A stretch of DNA of 14,153 nucleotides from Candidatus Pelagibacterales bacterium (GCA_016882185.1 VHCC01000012.1:1-14153), one strand, 5' to 3'. Counted from the stretch's first letter, positions 1 to 6,665 are shown. A program made the numbers and translations. The notes: generated by a model not told the origin, from the letters alone.

Positions 1-385
1 TATAGATTTTTTTAGTGATGAAGTTTTTTTTCAAACAATTTTAAATGATTTTATAAGTAAAAATAAATTTATTTACTTAACTTCTAATAAATTATCAGGA
101 AGCATTTCATTTAAATTAAAAGATTTGGTTTCACGTTTAAACTCATTAGTTACTGTTGCAATTACTAATCCTTCCGATGAACTATTTTACCAAATCTTAA
201 CAAAGATGCTTTCAGATAAACAAATTAATATTACAAAAAAAGAAGTCGATTTTGTTTTAAAAAATATTGAGAGAAGTTATGAGGCTGCTTCAAAATTTGT
301 TAAGAATTTAGATGAGTTATCATTGTTATATAAAAAAAAAATAAATACAAAAATTATTAATCAAGCAATAAATAATATTACTTAA
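1..385 (+). CDS. hdaA: HdaA/DnaA-family AAA+ replication regulator, C-terminal part (5' end outside window)
   Basis: The frame is open from the first complete codon (base 2) to TAA at 383-385 and gives 127 residues, so the gene begins upstream of the window. The visible protein starts inside the AAA+ domain: IDFFSDE at the left edge fits the Walker B region. It continues through a sensor-1-like strand (FIYLTSN), the LKDLVSRL stretch that matches the arginine-finger 'box VII' of DnaA/Hda proteins, and the three-helix lid with a sensor-2-like motif (IERSYEAA). It ends about where Hda proteins end, with no DnaA-type helix-turn-helix DNA-binding domain IV, which favours HdaA over DnaA. In this family, Hda bound to the DNA polymerase clamp stimulates ATP hydrolysis by DnaA and so limits re-initiation. 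The clamp-binding N terminus cannot be seen here. Its 3' end overlaps the convergent rnd gene by 8 bases. Confidence 0.82.
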   Translation, partial: IDFFSDEVFFQTILNDFISKNKFIYLTSNKLSGSISFKLKDLVSRLNSLVTVAITNPSDELFYQILTKMLSDKQINITKKEVDFVLKNIERSYEAASKFVKNLDELSLLYKKKINTKIINQAINNIT

Positions 386-1238
386 TTTTTTTTAAGTTTT
401 TTTTAAAATTTAAAATTAATTTCGTTAAAATTTTAATATCATTTTTATTTAAATTTTTTGAGATAATAGAAATTTTTTCATTCTTTATATTCCTTATAAT
501 TTCTTTATCAGAAAATACCCAATTTTTCGGAAGATTAATTTTTTTTGCTATTTTATTTCTTAAACTTATAATTTTAATAAATTTTTTGTTATTTAAAATA
601 TTATTACCTAATTTTTTTTTAAAAATAATAGAATAATCTTCGTAGGATATTTTATATATTTCTCTTTTTATTAATTTATTAAATAATTTTAATTTATTAT
701 TTTTAATTAAATTATTATTTAATTTATTAAAAATTATTTTAAGATAATAAACATCATTAATTAAGTAATTAATTTTCTCTTCACTAATTGGTCTTTTGAG
801 CCAATTTTCTTTTTGTAATGACTTATCAATACTAATCTTGCAAAAATCTTGGACTAATTTCTTATAAGACGGTGTTTCGTTATAACCATTAAACAACGCT
901 GCTATTTGCGTATCAAAAACAGTAAATAAAATTTTTTTAGCAATTGTTAAAAATATTTCTAAATCCTGTCTAGAAGAATGGATTATTAGTGTATTTTTCT
1001 TTTTATTTAAGAATTTAAATATTTTTTTAAAATTAATTTTTTTTTCTAAACAATCAATAATCCCAACATTTTTACCATCAAAAATTACTACAATTGATAG
1101 AACCGATTTGTATGTAGATCTTCTTTCAAATTCTGTATCAAAATAAAATTTTTTTTTATTTTTAATTTTTGTAATAAACTGATCTAGTTCTTTGTTGTTT
1201 CTAATAAATAAGAAATTATGATTGTTTTTTTTGAACAT
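378..1238 (-). CDS. rnd: Ribonuclease D, short form with a single HRDC domain
   Basis: A 286-residue DEDDy 3'-5' exoribonuclease, expected to trim the 3' ends of tRNA precursors and other stable RNAs. The exonuclease motifs are all visible: Exo I FDTEF (Asp34, Glu36), Exo II HSSRQDLE (Asp92), FDTQIAAL near residue 108, and Exo III NYLINDVYYL (Tyr158, Asp162), preceded by the family's ENWLKRP signature. Residues of about 208-280, with the LRNKIAKKINLPKNWVFSD segment, look like one HRDC domain. The E. coli enzyme is about 375 residues with two, so this one is short. The gene is extremely A+T-rich, even compared with its neighbours, with long Lys/Asn/Ile tracts. It is divergent from aspS (40 bases between starts) and convergent with hdaA. 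The ATG at 1238 is the first in frame and leaves a normal N terminus. Confidence 0.9.
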   Translation of the reverse strand: MFKKNNHNFLFIRNNKELDQFITKIKNKKKFYFDTEFERRSTYKSVLSIVVIFDGKNVGIIDCLEKKINFKKIFKFLNKKKNTLIIHSSRQDLEIFLTIAKKILFTVFDTQIAALFNGYNETPSYKKLVQDFCKISIDKSLQKENWLKRPISEEKINYLINDVYYLKIIFNKLNNNLIKNNKLKLFNKLIKREIYKISYEDYSIIFKKKLGNNILNNKKFIKIISLRNKIAKKINLPKNWVFSDKEIIRNIKNEKISIISKNLNKNDIKILTKLILNFKKNLKKIK

Positions 1239-1260
1239 TAACTGTATTTCAATTTATTAT
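1231..1260 (+). promoter_or_regulatory. Candidate sigma-70-type promoter for aspS
   Basis: TTGAAC at 1231-1236 and TATTAT at 1255-1260 are separated by 18 bases. The predicted transcription start is near 1267, about 12 bases before the TTG start of aspS at 1279, so the leader would be very short. The -35 element lies inside the first codons of the divergent rnd gene. The assignment rests on consensus matching in A+T-rich DNA and is weak. Confidence 0.3.
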
Positions 1261-1278
1261 TAAAAAGGTTGATTTGAT

Positions 1279-3069
1279 TTGAATAGATATAGAACTCACA
1301 ATTGCGCAGAACTTACAATTAATAATATTGGTAAGCAAATTATTCTATCTGGATGGATTCATAAAAAACGTGATCATGGTAATTTATTGTTTATTGATTT
1401 GCGGGATCATTATGGAATGACCCAGTGCGTCATTGATAATAAAAATGAATATTTTTCAGCATTAGAGAAAATTAGATTAGAAACTGTTATTCAAATAGAA
1501 GGGGTGGTTATTGCTAGAACTTCAGAAACTATTAATAAAGAATTAGCAACTGGCTCCATTGAGGTATCAATAAAAAATTTTCACGTTTTAGGTTCAACAA
1601 AAGAACTTCCACTACCAGTTTTTAGCGATCAAGAATATTCAGAGGAAATAAGATTAAAATATCGTTATTTAGATTTAAGAAGAAAAAAATTACATCAAAA
1701 TATTATATTAAGATCTAATGTTATCTCATTTATTAGAAAAAAAATGGAAAGTCTTGGTTTTTTGGAATATCAAACACCAATTTTAACTTCTTCTAGTCCT
1801 GAAGGAGCAAGAGATTTTCTAGTGCCAAGCAGATTAAATCCTGGAAAGTTTTATGCTCTTCCACAAGCACCTCAGCAATTTAAACAATTAATTATGGTGT
1901 CTGGTTTTGATAGATATTTTCAAATCGCACCATGTTTTAGAGATGAAGATGCAAGGGCAGATAGAAGCCCAGGTGAGTTTTACCAATTAGATATTGAGAT
2001 GTCTTTTGTCGAACAAGAAGATGTTTTTCAAGTAGTTGAACCATTACTACATGAAGTTTTTACAAAATTTAGTAAAGATTGTTCAATTAGCAAAACTCCT
2101 TTTAAAAGATTTAAGTATAAAGATGCAATGTTAAAGTTTGGGACAGATAAACCAGATTTAAGAAATCCAATTGAAATTAGTGATGTAACTGAAATTTTTG
2201 AGAGAGAAGATGTTAAATTAGAAATATTTAAAAAACTAATTCAAAAAAAATCCGTAGTTAGATGTGTTGTTGCAAAAAACGTATCTTCAAGGCCGAGAAG
2301 TTTTTTTGATAATTTAGATAAAGGTTCAAAAGCTGAAGGGGCTTCAGGACTAGGTTATATTATTCTTGAAAATAACAATGGTAAGTTAGAGGGAAAAGGA
2401 CCAATTGCTAAATTCTTCTCCGGCGATGCAATAAATACTTTGTGTAAAAAAGTAAATGCTGTAGGCGGAGATGCTATTTTTTTTATATGCGATATTAAGA
2501 AAAATGCTGAAAAATTTTCAGCTTGGGCAAGAACTGAAATCGCAAAAAATTTAGAGTTAATAAAAGAAAATGTTTTTGAATTTTGTTGGGTCACTGATTA
2601 TCCAATGTTTGAATATAATGAAATTGATAAAAAGATTGATTTTAGTCATAACCCATTTTCTATGCCACAAACACCTATGGATTTGATTGATAAAACAGAC
2701 CCATTAGAATTATTAGCTTACCAGTATGATATTGTTTGTAACGGAATTGAATTGTCATCTGGGGCAATTAGAAATCACATTCCAGAATTAATGTATAAGT
2801 TATTTAAAATCGCAGGTTATTCAAAAGAGGAAGTTGATAATAAGTTTAGTGGAATGATTAATGCTTTATCTTATGGAGCGCCACCGCATGGAGGAATAGC
2901 TCCAGGTATTGATCGTATTATCATGTTATTGGCTGGTGAGAAGAATATTAGAGAAGTTACTATGTTTCCATTAAATCAAAATGCACAAGATTTAATGATG
3001 AATGCACCTTCAGATGTTTCTGAAAAACAATTAAAAGAGTTAAATATTAAACTAGTTAAAAAAGACTAA
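1279..3069 (+). CDS. aspS: Aspartyl-tRNA synthetase (bacterial class IIb type)
   Basis: A 596-residue cytoplasmic enzyme that charges tRNA(Asp) with aspartate using ATP. Its length is normal for bacterial AspRS. The N-terminal OB-fold anticodon-binding domain covers about residues 1-105 (GWIHKKRDHGNLLFIDLRD). The class II core follows: motif 1 around residues 160-168 (GFLEYQTPIL), motif 2 at about 219-241 (CFRDEDARADRSPGEF) and motif 3 at about 537-550 (GIAPGIDRIIM). The bacterial GAD insertion lies between motifs 2 and 3. Translation starts at TTG 1279: there is no in-frame ATG nearby, AAAAAGG sits about 10 bases upstream, and MNRYRTHNCAEL aligns with the usual AspRS N terminus. Residue 33 is His, in the position where non-discriminating bacterial AspRS enzymes tend to have His, so it may also charge tRNA(Asn). 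The gene's 3' end overlaps the next, convergent gene by 4 bases. Confidence 0.96.
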   Translation: MNRYRTHNCAELTINNIGKQIILSGWIHKKRDHGNLLFIDLRDHYGMTQCVIDNKNEYFSALEKIRLETVIQIEGVVIARTSETINKELATGSIEVSIKNFHVLGSTKELPLPVFSDQEYSEEIRLKYRYLDLRRKKLHQNIILRSNVISFIRKKMESLGFLEYQTPILTSSSPEGARDFLVPSRLNPGKFYALPQAPQQFKQLIMVSGFDRYFQIAPCFRDEDARADRSPGEFYQLDIEMSFVEQEDVFQVVEPLLHEVFTKFSKDCSISKTPFKRFKYKDAMLKFGTDKPDLRNPIEISDVTEIFEREDVKLEIFKKLIQKKSVVRCVVAKNVSSRPRSFFDNLDKGSKAEGASGLGYIILENNNGKLEGKGPIAKFFSGDAINTLCKKVNAVGGDAIFFICDIKKNAEKFSAWARTEIAKNLELIKENVFEFCWVTDYPMFEYNEIDKKIDFSHNPFSMPQTPMDLIDKTDPLELLAYQYDIVCNGIELSSGAIRNHIPELMYKLFKIAGYSKEEVDNKFSGMINALSYGAPPHGGIAPGIDRIIMLLAGEKNIREVTMFPLNQNAQDLMMNAPSDVSEKQLKELNIKLVKKD

Positions 3070-3911
3070 TTTATTTTTTTACTTTTAATATTTAGTCTGA
3101 TGTTACTAAGATCTACTAATTTTTCTTTATACTGATTTCTTAAGAAACCTTTGCTTGTAATATTTTTAAGAACATCAATAAGTTGAGCATTTTCTTCAGA
3201 GTCCTCTGCTTGGTCTATTTTCTTTATAGAAGGAGTATGAGCAAGATCTTCTCTTCCAAGGTATGAAATTGCAAGCTCTCTAAATAAATAATCTAGAATT
3301 GAAGAGGCTGATAAAATTCTGTCATTTCCCTTAACTTTTCCAGAAGGTTCAAACTTAGTATTAATGAAAGCATCAACATATTCTTCTAGTGGAACACCAT
3401 ATTGCAGACCTAGCGATATTGCGATTGCAAAGTTATTCATTAATGATCTTACAAGTTCACCTTCTTTATTGGTATCAATAAAAATTTCACCAACTCTACC
3501 ATCATCATATTCTCCAATGTGTAAGTAAACTTTATGATCTCCAATCATTGCTTTTTGGATATAGCCTTTTCTACGATCAGGCATTTTTCTTCTTTCACTA
3601 AAGGCCTTGTTTTCGATTGTTAAAGAAGAAGCTTTGTTGTCTTGAATATTATTAAAAATTGATGAGGTAATGTTTTCACTTATTTTTTGACTGGAAATCT
3701 CTTTAACTTCTTGTTCTTTACTTTGAGGTTTATTGGCTTGAATTTCAGCTAATGAACGAGTCTTTCTTTTATTGAATTTAACATCTAAAACCTCAACTTT
3801 TCCATCTTTTCTGCTATCTATTTCTTGAAGGGCTTCGTTAGTTAACTCTTGTAAGTTATGAGTAATTTTAAATAAACAAGTATAAAAACTTTCAGCAATA
3901 TATTTAGACAT
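3066..3911 (-). CDS. Standalone protein resembling the C-terminal region of B12-dependent ribonucleotide reductase (NrdJ)
   Basis: A 281-residue protein of unknown function. Residues of about 105-227 strongly resemble the C-terminal part of adenosylcobalamin-dependent ribonucleotide reductases of alphaproteobacteria: ERRKMPDRRKGYIQKA, then GEYDDGRVGEIFID, then SLMNNFAIAISLGLQYGVP, then SSILDYLFRELAISYLGR and EDLAHTPS. The catalytic barrel, the active-site cysteines and the B12-binding regions of NrdJ are absent. The only cysteine is Cys12, so neither a TSCPD-type motif nor a redox CxxC tail is present, and it cannot be a reductase by itself. Residues 1-60 (with HNLQELTNEALQEID) are not recognised. 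Residues 61-104 look like a low-complexity linker, and residues 228-281 form a charged tail with an acidic patch (QAEDSEEN). It is convergent with aspS (4-base overlap) and divergent from the NDUFA12 gene. It could be a binding or regulatory module split off from NrdJ; that is inference. Confidence 0.7.
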   Translation of the reverse strand: MSKYIAESFYTCLFKITHNLQELTNEALQEIDSRKDGKVEVLDVKFNKRKTRSLAEIQANKPQSKEQEVKEISSQKISENITSSIFNNIQDNKASSLTIENKAFSERRKMPDRRKGYIQKAMIGDHKVYLHIGEYDDGRVGEIFIDTNKEGELVRSLMNNFAIAISLGLQYGVPLEEYVDAFINTKFEPSGKVKGNDRILSASSILDYLFRELAISYLGREDLAHTPSIKKIDQAEDSEENAQLIDVLKNITSKGFLRNQYKEKLVDLSNIRLNIKSKKIN

Positions 3912-3932
3912 TTTTGATTCTTAAAAATTTAA

Positions 3933-3945
3933 TGATTTTAAATCA
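3933..3945. repeat. 13-base palindrome (TGATTT-T-AAATCA) upstream of the NrdJ-tail gene
   Basis: The arms TGATTT (3933-3938) and AAATCA (3940-3945) are perfect reverse complements around one T. The site is 22 bases upstream of the minus-strand start at 3911. Read on the minus strand it contains TAAAAT, which could be a -10 element for that gene. It could be an operator or simply a chance palindrome of A+T-rich DNA. Confidence 0.3.
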
Positions 3946-3962
3946 CTATTTTAATCTGTAAT

Positions 3963-3991
3963 AAGTGTCTAGTTAAAAAAATAGACAACTT
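3963..3991. repeat. Inverted repeat in the divergent region between the NrdJ-tail gene and the NDUFA12 gene
   Basis: The left arm AAGTGTCTA (3963-3971) and the right arm TAGACAACTT (3982-3991) pair over 9 bases with a single unpaired A at 3988. The inner 6 bases, TGTCTA/TAGACA, are perfect, and the 10-base spacer contains seven A's in a row. No T tract follows on either strand, and both flanking genes begin on either side, so this is not an intrinsic terminator. Its right arm overlaps the candidate -35 element of the NDUFA12 gene (3990-3995). An operator or a recognition site for a dimeric regulator is the simplest reading. Confidence 0.5.
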
Positions 3992-4018
3992 GAAATAGAA
4001 AACTTTTGTGGATATCTT
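3990..4018 (+). promoter_or_regulatory. Candidate sigma-70-type promoter for the NDUFA12 gene
   Basis: TTGAAA (3990-3995) lies 17 bases upstream of TATCTT (4013-4018), which matches the -35 well (5 of 6) and the -10 moderately (4 of 6). Transcription would begin near 4025, leaving a leader of about 13 bases. The -35 overlaps the right arm of the inverted repeat at 3963-3991. Confidence 0.38.
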
Positions 4019-4037
4019 AGAAACTTAAATTCATTCG

Positions 4038-4397
4038 ATGATTAAATTTTTTAAAATTATTTTTACATGGTGGAATGGTCAAACCCTTGGAACATTTTTA
4101 AATACAATTTTTTTTGGAAAATTAGTTGGCGTTGATGATTTTAAAAACAAATATTACGTTGATAGAAATGATAAAAGATGGGTTATTTTTAATTCAGAAG
4201 TGGAAGCTACAAAAATCCCACCAGAATGGCATGCTTGGATGCACCATTTAATTAAAGAGGTTCCAAGCCAAAGAGAGTTTTCTAAATATAAGTGGCAGAA
4301 AGACCATCAAGAAAATAAAACTGGAACTAAAGATGCTTACAATCCCAATAAATATAAGCCGCAGATCAAAGCTGATTATGAAAGTTGGCGTCCTTAG
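4038..4397 (+). CDS. NDUFA12-family NADH:ubiquinone oxidoreductase accessory subunit
   Basis: A 119-residue protein of the NDUFA12/B17.2 family, an accessory subunit of respiratory complex I shared by mitochondria and alphaproteobacteria. Visible family features are the N-terminal WNGQTLGTFL segment, VGVDDFKNKYYVDR, RWVIFN, and the conserved PPEWHAWMHHL motif near residue 58, followed by a Lys- and Trp-rich tail ending NKYKPQIKADYESWRP. In characterised alphaproteobacteria this subunit sits on the peripheral arm of complex I on the cytoplasmic side and aids assembly or stability. It lies outside any nuo operon here, as is usual for this gene. It is a single-gene unit. The ATG at 4038 has no clear Shine-Dalgarno sequence, but the protein N terminus matches the family. 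Only two bases separate its stop from that of the convergent accC. Confidence 0.88.
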   Translation: MIKFFKIIFTWWNGQTLGTFLNTIFFGKLVGVDDFKNKYYVDRNDKRWVIFNSEVEATKIPPEWHAWMHHLIKEVPSQREFSKYKWQKDHQENKTGTKDAYNPNKYKPQIKADYESWRP

Positions 4398-4455
4398 AAC
4401 TAATAAAATTTAGTTTTTGAAAGCCAATTCACATCATATTTAGAACTAATAAAAT
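4394..4455. repeat. 16-base perfect direct repeat at the NDUFA12/accC 3' junction
   Basis: TTAGAACTAATAAAAT occurs at 4394-4409 and again at 4440-4455, 46 bases apart. The right copy lies within accC codons (giving DFISSK). The left copy spans the stop of the NDUFA12 gene and the stop of accC, in a different accC reading frame. It may be a relic of a small local duplication. Confidence 0.5.
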
Positions 4456-5740
4456 CTTCATTTCTTAATATTTTTTTATGAAGATCTATTGTTGAACTTA
4501 CTCCCTCAATTACAAATTCGTCTAAAGATCTTTTTAGTCTTGAAATTGCTGAGGTTCGATCTTTTCCATGGCAAATAAGTTTTGCAACTAAACTGTCATA
4601 ATAGGGTGGAATTTTACAACCTTGAAATACGCAACTATCCACTCTTGTTCCTGGACCTGAAGGTTGATTGTAAGTCTTTATTGTTCCAGCGCTCGGTAAA
4701 AAATCTTTACTAGGATCTTCCGCATTTATTCTACATTCGATTGCGTGACCAAAAAATGTAATATCTTTTTGTTGCAAACTTAATTTTCCAGTAGATGCTA
4801 TTTCAATTTGTCGTTTAACAAGATCGATACCAGTTACTTCTTCTGTTACAGGATGTTCAACTTGTAATCGTGTATTCATTTCTAAAAAATAAAATTTTCC
4901 TTTATCATAAATAAATTCTAAAGTTCCAGCTCCCTCATAACCAAGTTTTGAAATAGCATTTACCGAGACATCTAATAAATATTTTCTCTGCTCATCACTA
5001 ATAACTGGGCAAGGACTTTCTTCAATAATTTTTTGATATCTTCTTTGCACGGAACAATCTCGCTCTCCTAAATGAACCGTATTATCTTTACCATCGGATA
5101 AAATTTGAACTTCAATATGTCTTGGATTTTCAAAAAATTTTTCAATAAAAACCTCTTCATTATTAAAAAATTTCTTAGCCTCCGTCTGAGCAATTTTAAT
5201 ATTTTCCTCTAATTTGTCTTCAGAATGAACAATTCTCATGCCTTTACCACCACCACCACCTGCAGCTTTGATAAGTATGGGAAAACCAATTTGTTTAGAT
5301 ATTTTTATTGCTTCGCTAATATCTTTTATTCCTGTTTCAGAGCCTGATACAATTGGAAGACCTAAACTTTTTGCTATTTTTTTTGCCTCGATTTTATCAC
5401 CCATCTTTCTAATAAGTTCAGAACTAGGACCTATAAACTTAACTTTATGTTGTTCTAAAATTTCTGCAAATTTATAGTTTTCAGAAAGAAATCCATATCC
5501 AGGATGCACTGCGTCAGCTCCCGTAATTTCAATTGCGGATATTAGGGATGGTATATTTAAATAACTATCTTGAGCTTTTTGTGATCCAATACAAATACTT
5601 TCATCAGCAAGTCTGACGTGCATAGATTCGTTATCAGCCGTTGAATGTACAGCAACAGTTGCTATCTCAAGTTCCTTGCAAGCTCGTATCACTCGTACGG
5701 CTATCTCGCCCCTATTAGCTATAAGTATTTTTTTTATCAT
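4400..5740 (-). CDS. accC: Biotin carboxylase subunit of acetyl-CoA carboxylase
   Basis: A 446-residue ATP-grasp enzyme, full length (the E. coli enzyme is 449). It carboxylates the biotin on AccB using ATP and bicarbonate, the first half-reaction in making malonyl-CoA for fatty-acid synthesis. The N-terminal domain opens with KKILIANRGEIAVRVIRAC and HPGYGFLSEN (residues 79-88). The ATP-grasp region has Lys158 (LIKAAGGGGGKGMR) with the glycine-rich loop at 161-168, then ENPRHIEVQ and GERDCSVQRRYQKIIEESP. The catalytic metal and bicarbonate residues lie in FLEMNTRLQVEHPVTE (Glu287, Asn289, Arg291, Glu295). It is the last gene of aroQ-accB-accC: its ATG follows the accB TAA with no gap, which suggests translational coupling. 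The carboxyltransferase genes accA and accD are not in the window. Confidence 0.97.
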   Translation of the reverse strand: MIKKILIANRGEIAVRVIRACKELEIATVAVHSTADNESMHVRLADESICIGSQKAQDSYLNIPSLISAIEITGADAVHPGYGFLSENYKFAEILEQHKVKFIGPSSELIRKMGDKIEAKKIAKSLGLPIVSGSETGIKDISEAIKISKQIGFPILIKAAGGGGGKGMRIVHSEDKLEENIKIAQTEAKKFFNNEEVFIEKFFENPRHIEVQILSDGKDNTVHLGERDCSVQRRYQKIIEESPCPVISDEQRKYLLDVSVNAISKLGYEGAGTLEFIYDKGKFYFLEMNTRLQVEHPVTEEVTGIDLVKRQIEIASTGKLSLQQKDITFFGHAIECRINAEDPSKDFLPSAGTIKTYNQPSGPGTRVDSCVFQGCKIPPYYDSLVAKLICHGKDRTSAISRLKRSLDEFVIEGVSSTIDLHKKILRNEDFISSKYDVNWLSKTKFY

Positions 5741-6181
5741 TTATTCGACTAGGATTAGGTCCTGATCAAATTCTACCGCTTCGCCATCGGTTACTAATAT
5801 TTTTTTAACCACGCCGTCTTTAGTGGATGGAACGTGGTTCATTGTTTTCATTGCTTCAATAATAATAATTGTTTGACCTTTTTTAATATTAGCGCCAACT
5901 GTTACGAAGGGTTTTGCACCTGGTTCTGGTGCCAAATAAGCAGTTCCAACCATTGGTGATTTAATAATATTAGCTTTATTGATATTTTCAGAAGTAATAG
6001 TAGTTGCAGTGGATGAAGGCCTAGATTGATTGTCATTTGAAATTATTTGTTCATGAACAATGCCTTTGTTAGATTTACTAACTTTATACTTTACGTTATT
6101 TTCTGAATATTCAATCTCGGTCAGATTAAATTCATCTAAATAATCTGAAAGTTCTTTGATAATTTTTTTGTCAATTTTCAT
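5741..6181 (-). CDS. accB: Biotin carboxyl carrier protein of acetyl-CoA carboxylase
   Basis: A 146-residue carrier whose biotinylated lysine shuttles the carboxyl group from AccC to the carboxyltransferase. The C-terminal biotinyl domain (about residues 72-146) contains IKSPMVGTAYLAPEPGA and the biotin acceptor motif EAMKTMNHV, in which Lys112 is the modified residue. The middle (residues 40-70) is a Ser/Thr/Asn-rich linker, as usual. The N-terminal segment has the helical IIKELSDYLDEFNLTEIEY signature of bacterial BCCP. The start ATG overlaps the aroQ stop by one base (TAATG read on the minus strand), and the stop TAA abuts the accC ATG, so the three genes form one tightly coupled operon. 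A biotin protein ligase is needed and is not encoded here. Confidence 0.96.
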   Translation of the reverse strand: MKIDKKIIKELSDYLDEFNLTEIEYSENNVKYKVSKSNKGIVHEQIISNDNQSRPSSTATTITSENINKANIIKSPMVGTAYLAPEPGAKPFVTVGANIKKGQTIIIIEAMKTMNHVPSTKDGVVKKILVTDGEAVEFDQDLILVE

Positions 6182-6621
6182 TATTTATTATCTTTAATTA
6201 TTTTTTTAATTGCGTCTATTGCTAAAATATAACCATGTGATCCTAAACCACAAATTAGACCATTAACAGCACTACTAATTAATGATTTGTGTCGAAATTC
6301 TTCTCTGTGAAAAATATTTGAAATATGAACTTCTATTTTAGGTATTTTTACAAGATTCAAAGCATCCAATATTGCAACGGATGTATGTGTAAAAGCTGCA
6401 GCATTAATTATTAAACCATCAAATTTATCTCTAGATTTTTGAATTTTAGTTACAATTTCTCCTTCAATATTAGATTGAAAAAAATCAACTTTAATTTTAT
6501 TTTTTTTAGCATGTTCTTTACATTTTTTTTCAATCGATTCGAGAGTTTCTTTGCCGTAAATCTTTGGCTCTCTCTCACCTAGTAGATTAAGATTTGGACC
6601 GTTAATAATTACTATATTCAT
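6181..6621 (-). CDS. aroQ: Type II 3-dehydroquinate dehydratase
   Basis: A 146-residue enzyme that converts 3-dehydroquinate to 3-dehydroshikimate in aromatic amino-acid synthesis. The frame is open upstream to 6699, but I choose ATG 6621 because MNIVIINGPNLNLLGERE is the standard N terminus, and the extra 26 codons would run into the divergent thiS. Catalytic landmarks are Tyr22 (EPKIYG), the mobile loop with Arg17, SNIEGEIV, the INAAAFTHTSVAILDAL segment (Asn and His of the active site), and VHISNIFHREEFRHKS. The aroQ-accB-accC order is found in many bacteria; a shared metabolic reason is not clear. The stop overlaps the accB start by one base. There is no clear Shine-Dalgarno sequence before the ATG. 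Confidence 0.95.
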   Translation of the reverse strand: MNIVIINGPNLNLLGEREPKIYGKETLESIEKKCKEHAKKNKIKVDFFQSNIEGEIVTKIQKSRDKFDGLIINAAAFTHTSVAILDALNLVKIPKIEVHISNIFHREEFRHKSLISSAVNGLICGLGSHGYILAIDAIKKIIKDNK

Positions 6622-6635
6622 ATAAAAAAATGATA

Positions 6636-6644
6636 TGTTATAAT
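6636..6644 (+). promoter_or_regulatory. Extended -10 promoter element for thiS-thiG
   Basis: TGTTATAAT is a perfect TGnTATAAT extended -10 (hexamer 6639-6644). Transcription would begin near 6651, giving thiS a leader of about 16 bases. No convincing -35 is visible at 16-18 bases, which is acceptable for an extended -10 promoter. The whole aroQ-thiS gap is only 45 bases, far too small for a TPP riboswitch. Confidence 0.55.
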
Positions 6645-6665
6645 TTAAAAATAGCTTAAATCCAA
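6637..6665 (-). promoter_or_regulatory. Candidate promoter for aroQ-accB-accC, overlapping the thiS -10
   Basis: On the minus strand, TTGGAT (6665-6660) is followed after exactly 17 bases by TATAAC (6642-6637). The -10 matches consensus at 5 of 6 positions and the -35 at 3 of 6. The -10 shares six bases with the plus-strand extended -10 of thiS, so the two polymerases would compete for the same opening site. The predicted leader for aroQ is only about 9 bases. Confidence 0.4.

Noticed and set aside
125..385. A separate 86-residue gene starting at TTG 125
   Set aside because: The same frame is open to the left edge and encodes the preceding AAA+ residues, so this is the tail of a longer hdaA.
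383..425. Terminator-like T and A runs at the hdaA/rnd junction
   Set aside because: There is no G/C-containing stem; the runs encode the Lys/Asn-rich C terminus of rnd.
2355..2594. Minus-strand open frame inside aspS
   Set aside because: Lies entirely opposite the conserved aspS coding sequence with no recognisable product.
3963..3991. Intrinsic terminator at the inverted repeat
   Set aside because: No T tract follows the stem on either strand, and both flanking genes start rather than end here.
5238..5477. Plus-strand open frame with a Pro-rich start opposite accC
   Set aside because: It is antisense to the conserved glycine-rich ATP-grasp loop of accC (the proline codons are the complement of GGN codons) and has no independent coding support.
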